This document shows, piece by piece, positions 20,341 through 30,869 of a stretch of 64,000 nt of DNA. The notes beneath the pieces were generated by a model, which did not search any database, was not told where the DNA came from, and saw only the letters and a program-made list of their open reading frames with translations. The stretch is from positions 19,953,820 to 20,017,819 of the forward strand of contig NC_069670.1 in assembly GCF_027244095.1 (NCBI RefSeq). Reading direction: 5' to 3'. This DNA is from Hemicordylus capensis (lineage: Eukaryota; Chordata; Lepidosauria; Squamata; Cordylidae). Each line of letters begins with the position of its first letter. The stretch's first letter is position 1. The translations under genes and the position numbers were made by a program.

Positions 20341-20718
20341 AAAACACATTTATTTCTAAGTGATGTTACTGTTCTTTCTCGGTTCCCTAACCTGCACCCA
20401 CCATTCACCTTTTAAATGTTTTACAAATATTAATTTTTAAATGCAAATTGCAAACTTGTGGTGCTTGAAAGCAACATTGGCAAGTTGCCGAGAGCAGCAG
20501 CAAAAGTCGAGGACTGAAGATGAATTCCCCCAAACAGAAGGAGATGGTCCTGAGCTGCTTCCAGAGCAACCCAAGAGAGGAAACAAACCCAGGACCATTG
20601 AAAGACATTTGAGAGCTCAGGGAAGGAATTTTAAGCAGTATGCAAATAGCATGGTTTATACTGTCCTCTGGTGGCTAACATTATAACAGGCAGCAACAGC
20701 AGCGCACAGAAGTTCATC
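20341..20718. other. No gene recognised
   Basis: AT-rich then mixed sequence. No supported feature. Confidence 0.35.
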
Positions 20719-21234
20719 CTGGAACACAAAAAGCTGCCATATACTGAGTCAGGCCATTGGTCCATCTAGCTCAGTATTGTCTACCCAGACTGGCAGCGGC
20801 TTCTCCAAGGCTGCAGGGAGAAGTCTCTTTCAGCCCTATCTTGGAGAAGCCAGGGAGGGAACTTGAACCCTTCTGCTCTTCCCAGAGCGGCCCCATCCGC
20901 TAAGGGGAAATACCTTCCAGTGCTCATACATGAAGTCTCCCATTCAAATGCAAACCAGGGCAGACCCTGCTTAACAAAGGGAGAAATGGCGCAGCGGAGA
21001 AATGACTTGCAAGCCAGAGGTTGCTGGTTCGAATTCCCGCTAGTATGTTTCCCAGACCATGGGAAACACCTCTATCGGGCAGCAGCGATATAGGAAGGTG
21101 CTGAAAGGCATCATCTCATACTGTGCGAGAGAAGGCCATGGTAAACCCCTCCTGTATTCTACCAAAGAAAACCACAGGGCTCTGTGGGTGCCAGAAGTCC
21201 AAACTTTACCTTACCACAAGACCAGCTCTCCTCT
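20719..21234 (-). repeat. SINE-A split by a SINE-C
   Basis: Minus-strand SINE-A occupies 20719-20983 and resumes with its head 'CACAAGACCAGCTCTCCTC' at 21213-21234. The SINE-C listed next lies between. Confidence 0.85.
20985..21212 (+). repeat. SINE-C, full length
   Basis: The tRNA-like head runs 'TGGCGCAGCGGAGAAATGAC' and the B box is 'GGTTCGAATTCCC'. The core 'GCTGAAAGGCATCATCTCAT' and a 'TTTACCTTA' tail follow. Confidence 0.88.
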
Positions 21235-21285
21235 CTTTAGTGTGGAGGGAGGTGAAGATTTCTGAAATATTATTATTATTTATTT

Positions 21286-22106
21286 ACACAGTCAGACAGG
21301 TGTTATTGACTGGTTTGTTTTATCCAGACATCGAGTCCTTCCCAAGGACCTGGGATGGCTGGATTTTATTATCAATGTTGTTGCTGTTATTATAGATATC
21401 GTCACAGAATATAGGCTGTTCCCAGTCAAGTTGCTTTTTTAATTGGCTGATGGTGATTTCTGTGGCCCCTATGGCGTTGAGGTGCTCTTCAAGGTCTTTC
21501 GGAACTGCACCCAGGGCGCCAATGACCACTGGGATTATTTTGGTCTTTTTCTGCCACAGCCTTTCAATTTCAATTTGTAGATCTTTGCATTTTGTTAGTT
21601 TTTCTATTTCTTTTTCTTCTATTCTGCTATCCCCTGGTATTGCTATGTCGATTATTTTGACTTGTTTTTCTTTCTTCTCGACTACAGTTATCTGGTGTAT
21701 TGTGTGGCAGATGTTTGTCTGTTTGTAGTCAGAGGTCCCATAATATTTTTGCATCTTCATTTTCTACACTTTTTCAATTTTGTGGTCCCACCAATTTTTG
21801 GCTACAGGTAGCTTGTATTTTTTGCAGATGTTCCACTGTATCATCCCTGCTACCTTGTCATGCCTTTGTTTGTAGTCAGTCTGTGCGATCTTTTTACAAC
21901 AGCTGATTAGGTGGTCCACGGTTTCATCTGCTTCTCTACAAAGGCGGCACTTGCTGTTTGTTGTTGATTTTTCTTCTATTATTATTATTGTTGTTGTTGT
22001 ATGGACTTGGAGCTAAAATGTTATTGCATTTGTTCTTAGTGCCAGTTCTTGTGCAGCCAGTATTAAGCCCTCTGTTTCTTTCTTCAAGTTGCTATTCTTA
22101 AGCCAC
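21286..22106 (-). mobile_element. RLE-type LINE (R4/Dong-like), longest copy
   Basis: The minus strand encodes the CCHC block 'CRLCREADETVDHLISCC', then 'IIDIAIPGDSRIEEKE', then 'IIPVVIGALGAVPKDL'. The endonuclease motif normally written PD...D reads 'HQ' at the PD position, so the enzyme is damaged. The 3' end abuts (ATT)n at 21267-21285. The 5' side extends further than in the 16-kb copy. Confidence 0.75.
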
Positions 22107-22130
22107 TGCTATTATTATTATTATTATTAT

Positions 22131-22454
22131 TTCTTGTTTACACAGTCAGACAGGTTTCATTGACTAGTTTGTTTTATCCAGACATCGGGTCCTTCCCAAG
22201 GACCTGGGATGGCTGAATTTTATTATCAATGTTGTTGCTTTTGTTATAGATCTCGTTGCAGAATATAGGCTGTTCCCAGTAAAGGTGCTTTTTGTAATTG
22301 GCTGATGGTGATTTCTGTGACCCCTCTGGCGTTGAGGTGCTCTTCAAGGTCTTTTGGGACTGCACCCAGGGCGCCAATGACCACTGGGATTATTTTGGTC
22401 TTTTTCTGCCATAGCCTTTCAATTTCAATTTGTAGATCTTTGTATTTTGTGATT
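22131..22454 (-). mobile_element. RLE-type LINE (R4/Dong-like), short tandem copy
   Basis: The same 3' end ('ACACAGTCAGACAGG') sits against (ATT)n at 22108-22130, next to the preceding copy and in the same orientation. It is cut short where a SINE-B begins. Confidence 0.75.
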
Positions 22455-22465
22455 TTTTCATTATT

Positions 22466-22501
<36 letters not shown>

Positions 22502-22681
22502 TACATTTTACATCCTGCTCTTCCTCCAAGAAGCCCAGAGCAGTGTACTACATACTTGTTTCTCCTCACAACAACCCTGTGAAGTAGGTTAGGCTGAGAG
22601 AGAAGTGACTGTCCCAGAGTCACCCAGCAAGTCTCATGGCTGAATGGGGATTTGAACTCGGGTCTCCCCGGTCCTAGTCCT
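22455..22681 (-). repeat. SINE-B
   Basis: Starts with (ATT)n, continues 'CTGCTCTTCCTCCAAG', and ends at 'CCGGTCCTAGTCC', lacking the last part of the head. Confidence 0.88.
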
Positions 22682-23139
22682 GGGGAGCAGAGGCTGCCTG
22701 TGGAGTCCAGAGGAAACATTGGCTCTCGCCTCTGTCTTGCACACATCTCCGTGGGCTCCGTGCCCATGACCTACACCCAGCAATCAGCAGGGATTGCAGG
22801 GCACGCCTTAAATGCAGTTCGAGGCTTTTAATTTCTCCACCTTGGCACTTTCACCTTTCACCGCCTCCTGCCTGCATGACCTGTTTGGGGATCTCATGGC
22901 TCTCTTTCATCAGCCAGCCTCCACTGGGCATAGAGGTTCACGCTGCTGGCAGCTAGGCTTCTGCAATGCGGCCACCTCTGGGGCGCAGCACACACTCGGG
23001 CCACAGAGAGAGCGAGCGAGCTAGGAACCCTCCAGCTATTTGTAGAAGTGGGACAACAGAAATAGCCTTGCCCGATCCAGTAAAATCTAGTCTGGTATTC
23101 TTTTTCCCCCCCAGCAGTGGCCAAACTGTCACATGAGGG
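22682..23139. other. No gene recognised
   Basis: Mixed single-copy sequence with no supported exon. Confidence 0.35.
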
Positions 23140-23267
23140 CAACAGCCGTCCCTCTGCTGTGGGTGGCCTTCAGTAGCCAGTATTCAGGGGTACCCTGCCC
23201 CTGGAGCTGGAGGTTCAAATGTTCTCCCACGGCAATTGGCCTTTGATATAGACCTCTCCATCTCAGA
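23140..23267 (-). repeat. CR1 LINE 3' fragment, worn
   Basis: 'CAGTAGCCAGTATTCAGGGG' and 'GATATAGACCTCTCC' follow the order seen in the CR1 copy at 27.36-27.45 kb. Confidence 0.55.
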
Positions 23268-23400
23268 GGAACATAGGCAGCGGCCTTAAACTGAGTCAGA
23301 CCATTGGTCCATCGAGCTTAGTATTGCCTGACTGGCACAGGCTGGCAGCAACTCTCCAAGGCTTCAGGCAGGAGCCTTTCCCAGCCCTACCTGAGGATGA
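23268..23400 (-). repeat. SINE-A body and tail
   Basis: 'GAGTCAGACCATTGGTCCAT' and a diverged 'GGCTGGCAGCAACTCTCC' body. It belongs to the tRNA-Ala-type branch. Confidence 0.75.
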
Positions 23401-23567
23401 AGCCTGAGCTAGAGCTCCATCCATGAATTATCTGAACCTAGCCCCATTTTTCGAACCATCCAAGGTTCTCGCCATATGTTGCGACGCCAAATTCCCTCCA
23501 CTGGCTTCTGCATTGTGTGCAAAAAGAGTTTTCTTTTGGCCTCTCCTAAATCTACCACTTCCGCCTT

Positions 23568-23826
23568 AAGTGGCGCCGCGGGGAAATGCTTGACTAACCA
23601 GCAGAAGGTCGCCGGTTCGAATCCCCGCTGGTATGTTTCCCAGACTATGGGGAACACCTATATTGGGCAGCAGCAATATAGGAAGATGCTGAAAGGCATC
23701 CTCTCATACTGCGGGGGAGGAGGCCATGGTCGACCCCTCCTGTATTCTACCAAAAGAAAACCGCAGGGCTCTGTGGGCGCCAGGAGTCGAAATTGACTTG
23801 ACGGCCCACTTTAGCTTTACCTTTAA
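23568..23826 (+). repeat. SINE-C, full length
   Basis: Head 'GGCGCCGCGGGGAAATGC', B box 'GGTTCGAATCCCC', BovB-like tail 'GTCGAAATTGACTTGACGG' and 'TTTACCTTTA' end. Confidence 0.9.
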
Positions 23827-24224
23827 ATCTACCACTAACCAGTTTCATTGGGCAAGTTCCTAGTTTCATGGGAGAGGAAGGAAAAGCCTCTCTCTGCCCC
23901 TACATAATTTGTATCCGATCCTATCCTGTCCCTCCCTGGTCCTCTTTCTTCTAAACTCAGTACTCCCGAATACTTTCGCCTCTGACGCCTCAGTCACTGC
24001 GGTTGTAATAAGGCCCTTTATGTACCTTTTCCGGGATTTGATGCTGCTCTTCAGGCGATTGTTACGTTTTCGTGGCTGTCGTTTAGTTGCGTTTTTCCTT
24101 GGTTGCTTCTATTTCCCTTGCATTTCCTTACGCATGTTTTGATTCTCTTCAAATCCGCCTAGTGCAGTTTTAGTGGAGTGAAAATCTTTTCAATCAATCA
24201 ATAGAAGCACTAGGTCTTTTAATC
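23827..24224. other. No gene recognised
   Basis: No repeat or exon could be supported. Confidence 0.35.
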
Positions 24225-24302
24225 CGGGGATTCTCAAGCTTGGGCCCCCAGATTCTGGTGGACTACAACTCCCATCATGCCCTGCAGCATGGGCTGATGT
24301 TG
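24225..24302. mobile_element. Palindromic MITE fragment
   Basis: 'GACTACAACTCCCATCATGC' is present. The second arm is truncated. Confidence 0.5.
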
Positions 24303-24455
24303 CAGTACCTTGATCTGTGTTCAGGTGGCCTTTTAAAAATTTATTCGGTTTTATTGTTTGTAGTAGAAGTTTGATTGTCTTATCTTCTACATTTGTTTTA
24401 ATCTCATGCTGGTTGCTGACCAAAATAAAGAGATTTGATTTGATTAATAAAACAA
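24303..24455 (+). repeat. Retroposon 3' end (GACC..AATAAAG family)
   Basis: The plus strand ends 'GCTGGTTGCTGACCAAAATA' then AAGAGATTTGATTTGATT. It is the same tail as the minus-strand copies at 0.48, 44.7 and 62.0 kb. Confidence 0.5.
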
Positions 24456-24767
24456 TAGAATAAAATAGCTATTAAAACAAGTTTGAAAATTGTTAAAATT
24501 AATTCTAATTAATTCATAGTAATCTATACCAGAGCAGACTGAATCCTAATTCCAGGTATTTTAAACAAAGTCACACACAAGGTGTGCAGAATCCATTACT
24601 GCCCTTAACCAATATCCTTTCGGTTCTTTGCAGTTCTTGATCTCTTTAAAGCAAGAAACAGTTTGTGCAAAGGGGCCTGGATGATAAAGCTGCATCTCCT
24701 CCTATACGCGTCCTAAAGGTATCTGAATGTGCTTATTTGTTGTGTAACACTGAGATCCTGTGTCCCA

Positions 24768-24893
24768 GGGGTCCTCAGAGTTGGCTCCCCAGATGTTGTT
24801 GGACTACAGCTCCCATCATCCCCTGCCATAGTGGCTGGGGATGATGGGAGTTGTAGTCCGAAAGCATCTGGGGACCCAAGTTGGCTCTGTTGG
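24768..24893. mobile_element. Palindromic MITE
   Basis: 'GACTACAGCTCCCATCATCC' and 'GGGATGATGGGAGTTGTAGT' are near-perfect inverted arms around a short centre. Confidence 0.65.
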
Positions 24894-24949
24894 CTTATTA
24901 AACTGGCGATCTCATCTTATCCTGTTTTTGCAAATCCCTCCCCCCCTTC

Positions 24950-25345
24950 CTCTGGCCCACCACCGGCCCCAAGCTGGGCTCTCGCTTGCAATGCCCACCC
25001 GTGATGTCGTTCTCCCCGCGAGCCAGGGGCGGGGACTGACACACGACCACCGCCGAGACACGCGCGGGCCCCGCCTCTTCATTCTTATGTAACTCCCGAT
25101 CACGCCTCGGGTGGTGAGAACCGCAGCTGGGCTCGCCATTGGCCCGCCCCTCGGGATGGAGCGCCGCGCCATTGGCCGGCGCCTCGGCGTGGGCGTGGCC
25201 CCGCGCCCATTCATGGCTCGGCGGCCTCCCCTACTCCTGCTGGTCCATGTGCGCCTCTCCCGGAGGGCGGGGGAGGAGGCGTCATTCAGACGCGCTTGGC
25301 CGGCCCGGGGGCGGGACTGCGGGCTCTCAGCCCCGCCTCTGTACC
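24950..25345. promoter_or_regulatory. CpG island with CCAAT, GC boxes and a D-box
   Basis: Dense CpG with GC boxes ('GGGGCGGGG', 'GGGCGTGGCC') and two inverted CCAAT boxes (ATTGG at about 25138 and 25171). A perfect TTATGTAA at 25085-25092 matches the D-box bound by the PAR-bZIP factors DBP, TEF and HLF and by NFIL3. The composition indicates a promoter. No first exon could be matched to a known protein on either strand, so the gene and direction are unknown. Confidence 0.65.
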
Positions 25346-25659
25346 TTCCTGCCCAATTAGGTTGTTATTCAGAGAAGAGCAGCACATTTTGTCCCAGTTT
25401 GAGGCAGGAGTTAGTCGTAGGTGTCACTGTTTCCAACATATTAGGGTGTCACTGTTTCCAACGTGGGACGGCCAGATGTGGCCAGGAGGAAATGCCCAAA
25501 TAGCCCTTCCACAGCAACCGGTATTCAAAGATAGACAGACTGCCACAGGTCATGGAGGCTCCATTTCCTGCCCAGCCCTAGGATAGATAATACCCTGGGG
25601 CGGAGGACCCCGCTGTGGTTAGTTTATCCCTGTTGTGGTGGTTTTCTCAGCTGGGCTTC
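25346..25659. other. No gene recognised
   Basis: A short direct duplication of GGTGTCACTGTTTCCAAC is seen near 25420 and 25446. Nothing else is supported. Confidence 0.35.
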
Positions 25660-26195
25660 TGGTAGGCTTGCCCAGCTTGCCCACCCTTGCTTCATGCAGA
25701 CATGACTAACAGCAATTGGTAGACGACTTCTCCATCAGTGGTTCCTCTAATCCTCCTCTAAAAGCCATCTAAGCCTGTGGTTGCTGCCACATTTTGTGGC
25801 AGTGAGTTCCACAGGTTAACGCTGTATTCTGTGAGGAAAGACTTCCTTTTGTCTTTCCTGTATCTCCTTCCCAGCAATTTCAATGGATGACAAGCCTCCG
25901 AATGCTGGTACCATGCATTGTTTTATAAACCTTGATCACGCCGCAGTCCTACGCACACTTATTAAGGGACTTTTCCAGGGACTTATTTCCATGTTAGAGA
26001 TTCATCAGACTGTGTCTCTTTTAACTCTTTAATGCCCAAAGGCTTTAGTGTTTCCTAGCAGGGAAGGTTCTCCAACCCTCTCTGATCCTTCCAGATTCCA
26101 TTTCCTGCAACTTTTGGAGCCATGCCTTTTTGAAATGCAGGCAACCAATGCTGTGTACAATATTCCGGATGCAGGACATCATACTTAAAGAGCAG
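25660..26195 (-). repeat. CR1 LINE 3' region, old
   Basis: 'GCAGTGAGTTCCACAGGTTAA' (first 20 bases matched), 'GAGGAAAGACTTCCTTTTGT' and 'TTTTATAAACCTTGATCACG' follow the CR1 order seen at 27.5-27.7 kb with heavy divergence. Confidence 0.65.
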
Positions 26196-26296
26196 GAGAT
26201 AGGGGTTAAAATGCCACTCAGCTGGGTGATGTTGAGCCTCCATCTCTCAGCTTAAGCTACCTTAGAGAGACATTGTGAACATAGTATGAGGCTGTC

Positions 26297-26480
26297 AAGA
26301 GCCACAAAGGAATCTGGCTTCCACTGAGTCAGACCCTTGGTCCATCTAGCTCAGGACTGTCTTCCCAGGCTGGCAGCGGCTTCTCCAAGGTTGCAGGCAC
26401 AAGTCTCTCTCAGCCCTGCCTTGGAGATGCTGCCAGGAAGGGAACTTGGAACCTTCTGCCTGCAAGCAGGCAGGCGCTCA
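26297..26480 (-). repeat. SINE-A body and tail
   Basis: 'CTGAGTCAGACCCTTGGTCC' through 'GCCTGCAAGCAGGCAGGCGC'. No 5S head. Confidence 0.8.
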
Positions 26481-26489
26481 ACTTGTGTA

Positions 26490-26625
26490 TTTTACTTATT
26501 TAAAATATTTATTTAAAATATTTATTTAAATAAATATTTATTTAAATAAATATTTATTTAAATAAATGTTTATTTAAATAAATATTTATTTAAATAAATA
26601 TTTATTTTATTTATTTAAAATATTA
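26490..26625 (+). repeat. AT-only tandem repeat
   Basis: A roughly 16-bp self-complementary unit, TTATTTAAATAAATAT, is repeated six to eight times. The tract can form cruciforms. Confidence 0.88.
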
Positions 26626-26629
26626 TATA

Positions 26630-28175
26630 CCACTGCTCAGGGTGGCTCACAACATTTATAAAACAGTTACAATATAAAATCAGACTAATAAAATTAATCA
26701 AATTAAACAAGTTAAAATTCCAAGCTAAAACCACAATCAAAATTAGCTTTTAAAATTCCAAATTAAAATCTTAAAGCTAAAACTAAGAACTATACAAACT
26801 AAAAACTAAAGAACCTACCAGATATACCAACAGGAGAAACAGTAAAAAGTCTTTTTAAAAAGATGTGTATTTAGTTGTTTTTAAAAACACTGAAAGAAGG
26901 AGCATGGCAAAGCTCTTCAGGGAGAGGGTTCCAAAGCCGAGGGGCCACAACCAAAAAGGCCCTGCCTCTAGTCCCCACGAAGTGGATCTCTATTAATGGC
27001 GGGGTCATGAGCAAGGCTGGAGATGCTGAGCTGAGGGTCCTGGCAGGTTCATATGGGTGAATGCGGTCTGACAGGTACCCCGGCCCCAAGCTGGGTAGGG
27101 CTTTAAAGGTCAATACCAGCACCTTGAATTTAGCCCAGAAGCAGACATCCAATGAAGCTGACGCAGGATGGGTGTAATACTCATGAAGCGACTTGCACCC
27201 ATGAACATCCTTGCAGCAGCATTGCATAAGAACAGCCCTGCTGGATCAGGCCCAAGGCCCATCTAGTCCAGCATCCTGTTTCGCACAGTGGCCCACCAGA
27301 TGCCTCTGAGAAGCCCACAGGCAGGAGTTGAGGCCATGCCCTCCCTCCTGCTGTGACTCCCCTGCAATTGGTACTCAGAGGCATCCTGTCTCTGAGGCTG
27401 GAGGTGGCCTGTAGCCCTCCAACTAGTAGCCGATGATAGACCTCTCATCCATGAAGTTATCCAAGCCCCTCTTCAAGCCATCCAGGTTGTTGGCTGTCAC
27501 CACATCCTGTGGCAGAGAGTTCTACAAGTGGATCACGCGTTGTGTGAAAAAAGTACTTCCGTTTGTTGGTCCTAGACCTCCTGGCAATCAATTTCATGGA
27601 GTGACCCCTGGTTCTAGTGTTGTGTGAGAGGGAAAAGAATTTATCTCTATCCACTTTCTCCACATCATGCATGATTTTATAGACCTCTATCATGTCTCCC
27701 CGCAGTCATCTTTTTTCTAAACTAAAAAGCCCCAGGTGTTGTAGTCTTGCCTCATAAGAAAGGTGCTCTAGGCCCCTGATCATCTTGGTTGCCCTCTTCT
27801 GTACCTTCTCCAGTTCAACAATGTCCTTTTAAAGATGTGGTGACCAGAATTGTACGCAGTACTCAAAGTGTGGCCGCACCATAGTTTTGTATAAGGGCAT
27901 TATAATATTAGCCATTTTATTTTCAATCCCCTTCCTAATGATCCCTAGCATGGAATTGGCCTTTTTCACAGCTGCCGCACATTGAGTCGACACTTTCAAT
28001 GAGCTGTCCACCACAACCCCAAGATCCCTCTCCTGCTCAGTCACCGACAGCTCAGATCCCAGCATTCTGAACCAGCTGAAGCTTCCGAACAGTCTTCAAG
28101 GGCAGCTCCACATAGAGTGCATTGCAGTAGTCCAATCTGGATGTTACCCACGCATGAGTGACTGAGGTGAGCTGC
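26630..28175 (-). mobile_element. L2 LINE, split by a CR1
   Basis: The 28062-28175 part reads 'VTSRLDYCNALYVELPLKTV', a conserved RT-domain segment of L2. The 26630-27195 part reads 'FKVLVLTFKALPSLGPGYLS' and 'GRAFLVVAPRLWNPLPEE', the L2 C-terminus, followed by the 3' end. The CR1 copy at 27196-28061 separates them. The coding sequence is eroded. Confidence 0.82.
27196..28061 (-). mobile_element. CR1 LINE 3' end, inserted in the L2
   Basis: The minus strand reads 'ERDLGVVVDSSLKVSTQCAA', 'PLYKTMVRPHFEYCVQFWSP' and 'RGDMIEVYKIMH', the classic C-terminal part of CR1 reverse transcriptase. The 3' end contains 'GGACTAGATGGGCCTTGGGC'. CAGCATT occurs at both junctions and may be the target duplication. 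It is moderately eroded. Confidence 0.88.
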
Positions 28176-28182
28176 CATGGAG

Positions 28183-28292
28183 CTGTGCCCCCATCCCCTG
28201 AGGGGAACATCTTCCAGTGCTCACACATGTAGTCTCCCATTCTAATGTAAACCAGGGTAGAACCTGCTTAGCAAAGGGGACAGTTCATGCAG
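28183..28292 (-). repeat. SINE-A head part
   Basis: 'CATCCCCTGAGGGGAACATC' to 'AGCAAAGGGGACAGTTCATG'. It abuts the next copy. Confidence 0.78.
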
Positions 28293-28532
28293 GGTCCGCC
28301 TTGGTTGCATATGAATGGGAGACTAGAAGTGTGAGCAGCCTTAGGGGATGGAGCCGCTCTGGGAAGAGCATCTAGGTTCCTAGTCCCCTCCCTGGCAGCA
28401 TCTCCAAGATAGGGCCGAGAGAGATTCCCGCCTGCAATCTTGGAGAAGCCTCCGCCAATCTGTGAAGACAATACTGCGCTAGACAGACCAATGGTCTGAT
28501 TCAGTATATGGCAGCTTCCTATGTTCCTATGC
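28293..28532 (+). repeat. SINE-A
   Basis: Starts inside the 5S block ('GGGTCCGCCTTGGTTGC') and runs to 'TATGTTCCTATG'. Confidence 0.82.
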
Positions 28533-28682
28533 TTGCTCCCACAAAAATAACTCATTATGATCACTAGAAGCAGGAGAGGATGTTGGCTCAAGTCTACATT
28601 GCTGGTTTAGCTTTTTATGCTTCTTTCTTTCCTCACCCAGCCAGCTTGGAAAGAGCAGCCTTGGAGGGGCTGGATCCAGTTA

Positions 28683-28805
28683 CGAACATCAAAACAGCCC
28701 TGCTGGATCAGGCCCAAGGCCGCTCTAGTCCAGCATCCTGTTTCACACAGTGGCCTGCCAGTCTGCCCCAGTCCGCTGCCTCCAGGGATTGCTGCCTGCT
28801 CGCTC
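28683..28805 (-). repeat. CR1 LINE 3'-end fragment
   Basis: 'ACAGCCCTGCTGGATCAGGC' and 'CTAGTCCAGCATCCTGTTTC' match the terminal sequence of the 27-kb CR1. Confidence 0.8.
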
Positions 28806-29482
28806 TCGTGCCTGCCTCCATCTTCTGGCACCCAGCCAGGGAACACTGGTGCACATTTATTTATTTATCTGTGTCAGTGCTGCTGACTCATTTACCCTGT
28901 TCCAGGCAGCTGGCTTGGGAGAGGCTGGGGAACAGGAGCTTTGAGAACGTCATGTTCTCTTCCTCGCAGAGGGATTTTTTTCTCCCCTCTCTTTAAAAAG
29001 TTTTTGATTATTAACCTTTGCCAACAGCCTGTTATGTAAGGAGGAACTCCAAGGTATGTTTATTGCAAAGACAAAGTGCCTCTGCAAAGGAATTTGCATA
29101 GTGCATATGGAAGTGAGGTGGAGGGATCTCTGCAATCTGATGCATGTTTACACGGGAGCAAGGCCCCGTGAAGCCAGTGAGGCTTTCTTCAGAGTAAACG
29201 GGGGGCACACGATCAGCCCGCATGGGTCCCTCCACTGGGGCCCATGGACAGTCAGATCCAACTGCTCTTTTCCAGCCCAGCGCTGGTTGACCACTTTTGA
29301 GGACAGGGGCTCAGAGGGGCTCTTAAGCCCCTCTGCCTCCAAACCAGTTTCCCTTAGGGCTGCAACTGTCACCTGAAGAAACAAATTGCAGTTGATCCAT
29401 CAGATGAGTTTTCCTCTGTCAAATCAGTGTGAATTTGCTGTGCAAAGCAATAGCTTTGAAGAAAGCAAAACTCTACGCAAAG
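28806..29482. other. No gene recognised
   Basis: Single-copy sequence. No exon or repeat could be supported. Confidence 0.35.
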
Positions 29483-29757
29483 GAGGCACCATTTTGGAAG
29501 AGGCATTCTCTTGTGTGAGAGTGAAGAGAAAGGGGGCATCATTGTGGAAGAGGCATTCTCTCCTGTATGCATGGCTTGCACAAATTGTGAGGATGAGTTG
29601 CAGCAGGCACCATTTTGGAAGAGGGTCACCATTCCCTCCTGTGTGCATGAGTTGTGGAAGGCATGACTTGTGGGAGGCACCATTTTAGAAGAAGCATCCC
29701 CTCCTGTGTGCATGAGTTGTGGGAGGCACCATTTTGAAAGAGGCATTCCCAATAACA
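29483..29757 (+). repeat. Degenerate tandem repeat related to family H
   Basis: Five imperfect units of 'GAGGCACCATTTTGGAAGAG' plus 'GCATTCCCTCCTGTGTGCAT' begin near 29483, 29534, 29605, 29674 and 29722. The unit shares 'GGAAGAGGCATTC' with the family H hairpin. Confidence 0.75.
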
Positions 29758-30608
29758 TGCCAGAATCAAACTTTTAAATAGTTGGGCATAATTCAGATTA
29801 ATTTGAAGGGATTTAATGGACTATAAAGGCCTGCAGCCTTTTTGCTTCTCTTAAATCTCAGCTGATTAAATCTCAGATCTGGTTAAGGTTATCGAAGCAA
29901 AAACCACACTCTGCCAGATTGGAACCCCTTTTTTACATTTAATAACAATGATGAAGACCATAACAGAAAAAAGCCTGCCTTTGGGAGGGAAATCCCTTTG
30001 CCCAAGACGCTTTGTCAGACTGGAGTGACACAGAGATCAAATCTGCTCTGGATGGCTACTTCTTACTCCCACAATATGGCAGATATGCGTAGCGCTTGTT
30101 TCCAGAAGTGCAGAACAACAGTTTTCTGCCCCAAGGAGTCTGCAATCTAAATTGTGACCCTGGAGAGATAATGAGGAAGGAAGAGCAGGAGTCAAGGCAG
30201 CAAGGGATGGGAAGGAAGAAAAGAAGGGGGCACGTTCTCTTGAATCCATGCCCCACACATAACCTCTTTGAAGCCAGAGGGACTACTCGTGACAGTAAAG
30301 TGAAAGCCAAAGCTGGACTCGGAATCCAGTTACCTTTTGGCGCGCTCGTCTTCCGTTGTCATTCTCAAAGCTGCACTGCTGCTTTCCGCCTTGCGCACAC
30401 ACCAGGGAATCTTCTGAATGAGGCCTCGAATGAATCACAGGGTCATTTTGATTCATGTACGCCCGTCTGCTTCTCCTCCTCAAGCCAGCTTCCCAACTCT
30501 CATAGCCTGTTCTCTTTGGAGGCGCTGTCAATTTGATTCTGGTCATGGCACGGAGGAATGCGCTCACGGGGAATCCATGCTGCATCATGAGCACACAGCA
30601 ATGCAGCG
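29758..30608. other. No gene recognised
   Basis: Single-copy sequence. Several open frames of 100-150 codons overlap on both strands without domain similarity. Confidence 0.35.
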
Positions 30609-30818
30609 TCAGGAGGGGCTATAGCCCAGCAGCAGAATGCAATCTCTCTGTACGCAGGAGGTCTCAGACTCAAGCCCTGCCAGCTGCAGTTAAAGAACCA
30701 GGTAGCAGGTCATGGGGGTGGGGGGACCTCTGGAGAGATGCTGCCAGTCAGAGCAGACGATACAAAGCTAGACGGACAGATGGCCTGACTCAGTATGCAG
30801 CAGCTCCATATCTATGAA
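30609..30818 (+). repeat. SINE-A, tRNA-Ala-headed, old
   Basis: A worn 'GGGCTATAGCCCAGCAGCAG' A-box region and the tail 'CCTGACTCAGTATGCAGCAG' are recognisable. Confidence 0.65.
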
Positions 30819-30869
30819 GCGGTGTGGAAAATAAGTTATTAAGGTTGGTGCGCAGATTGAAACAGATTA

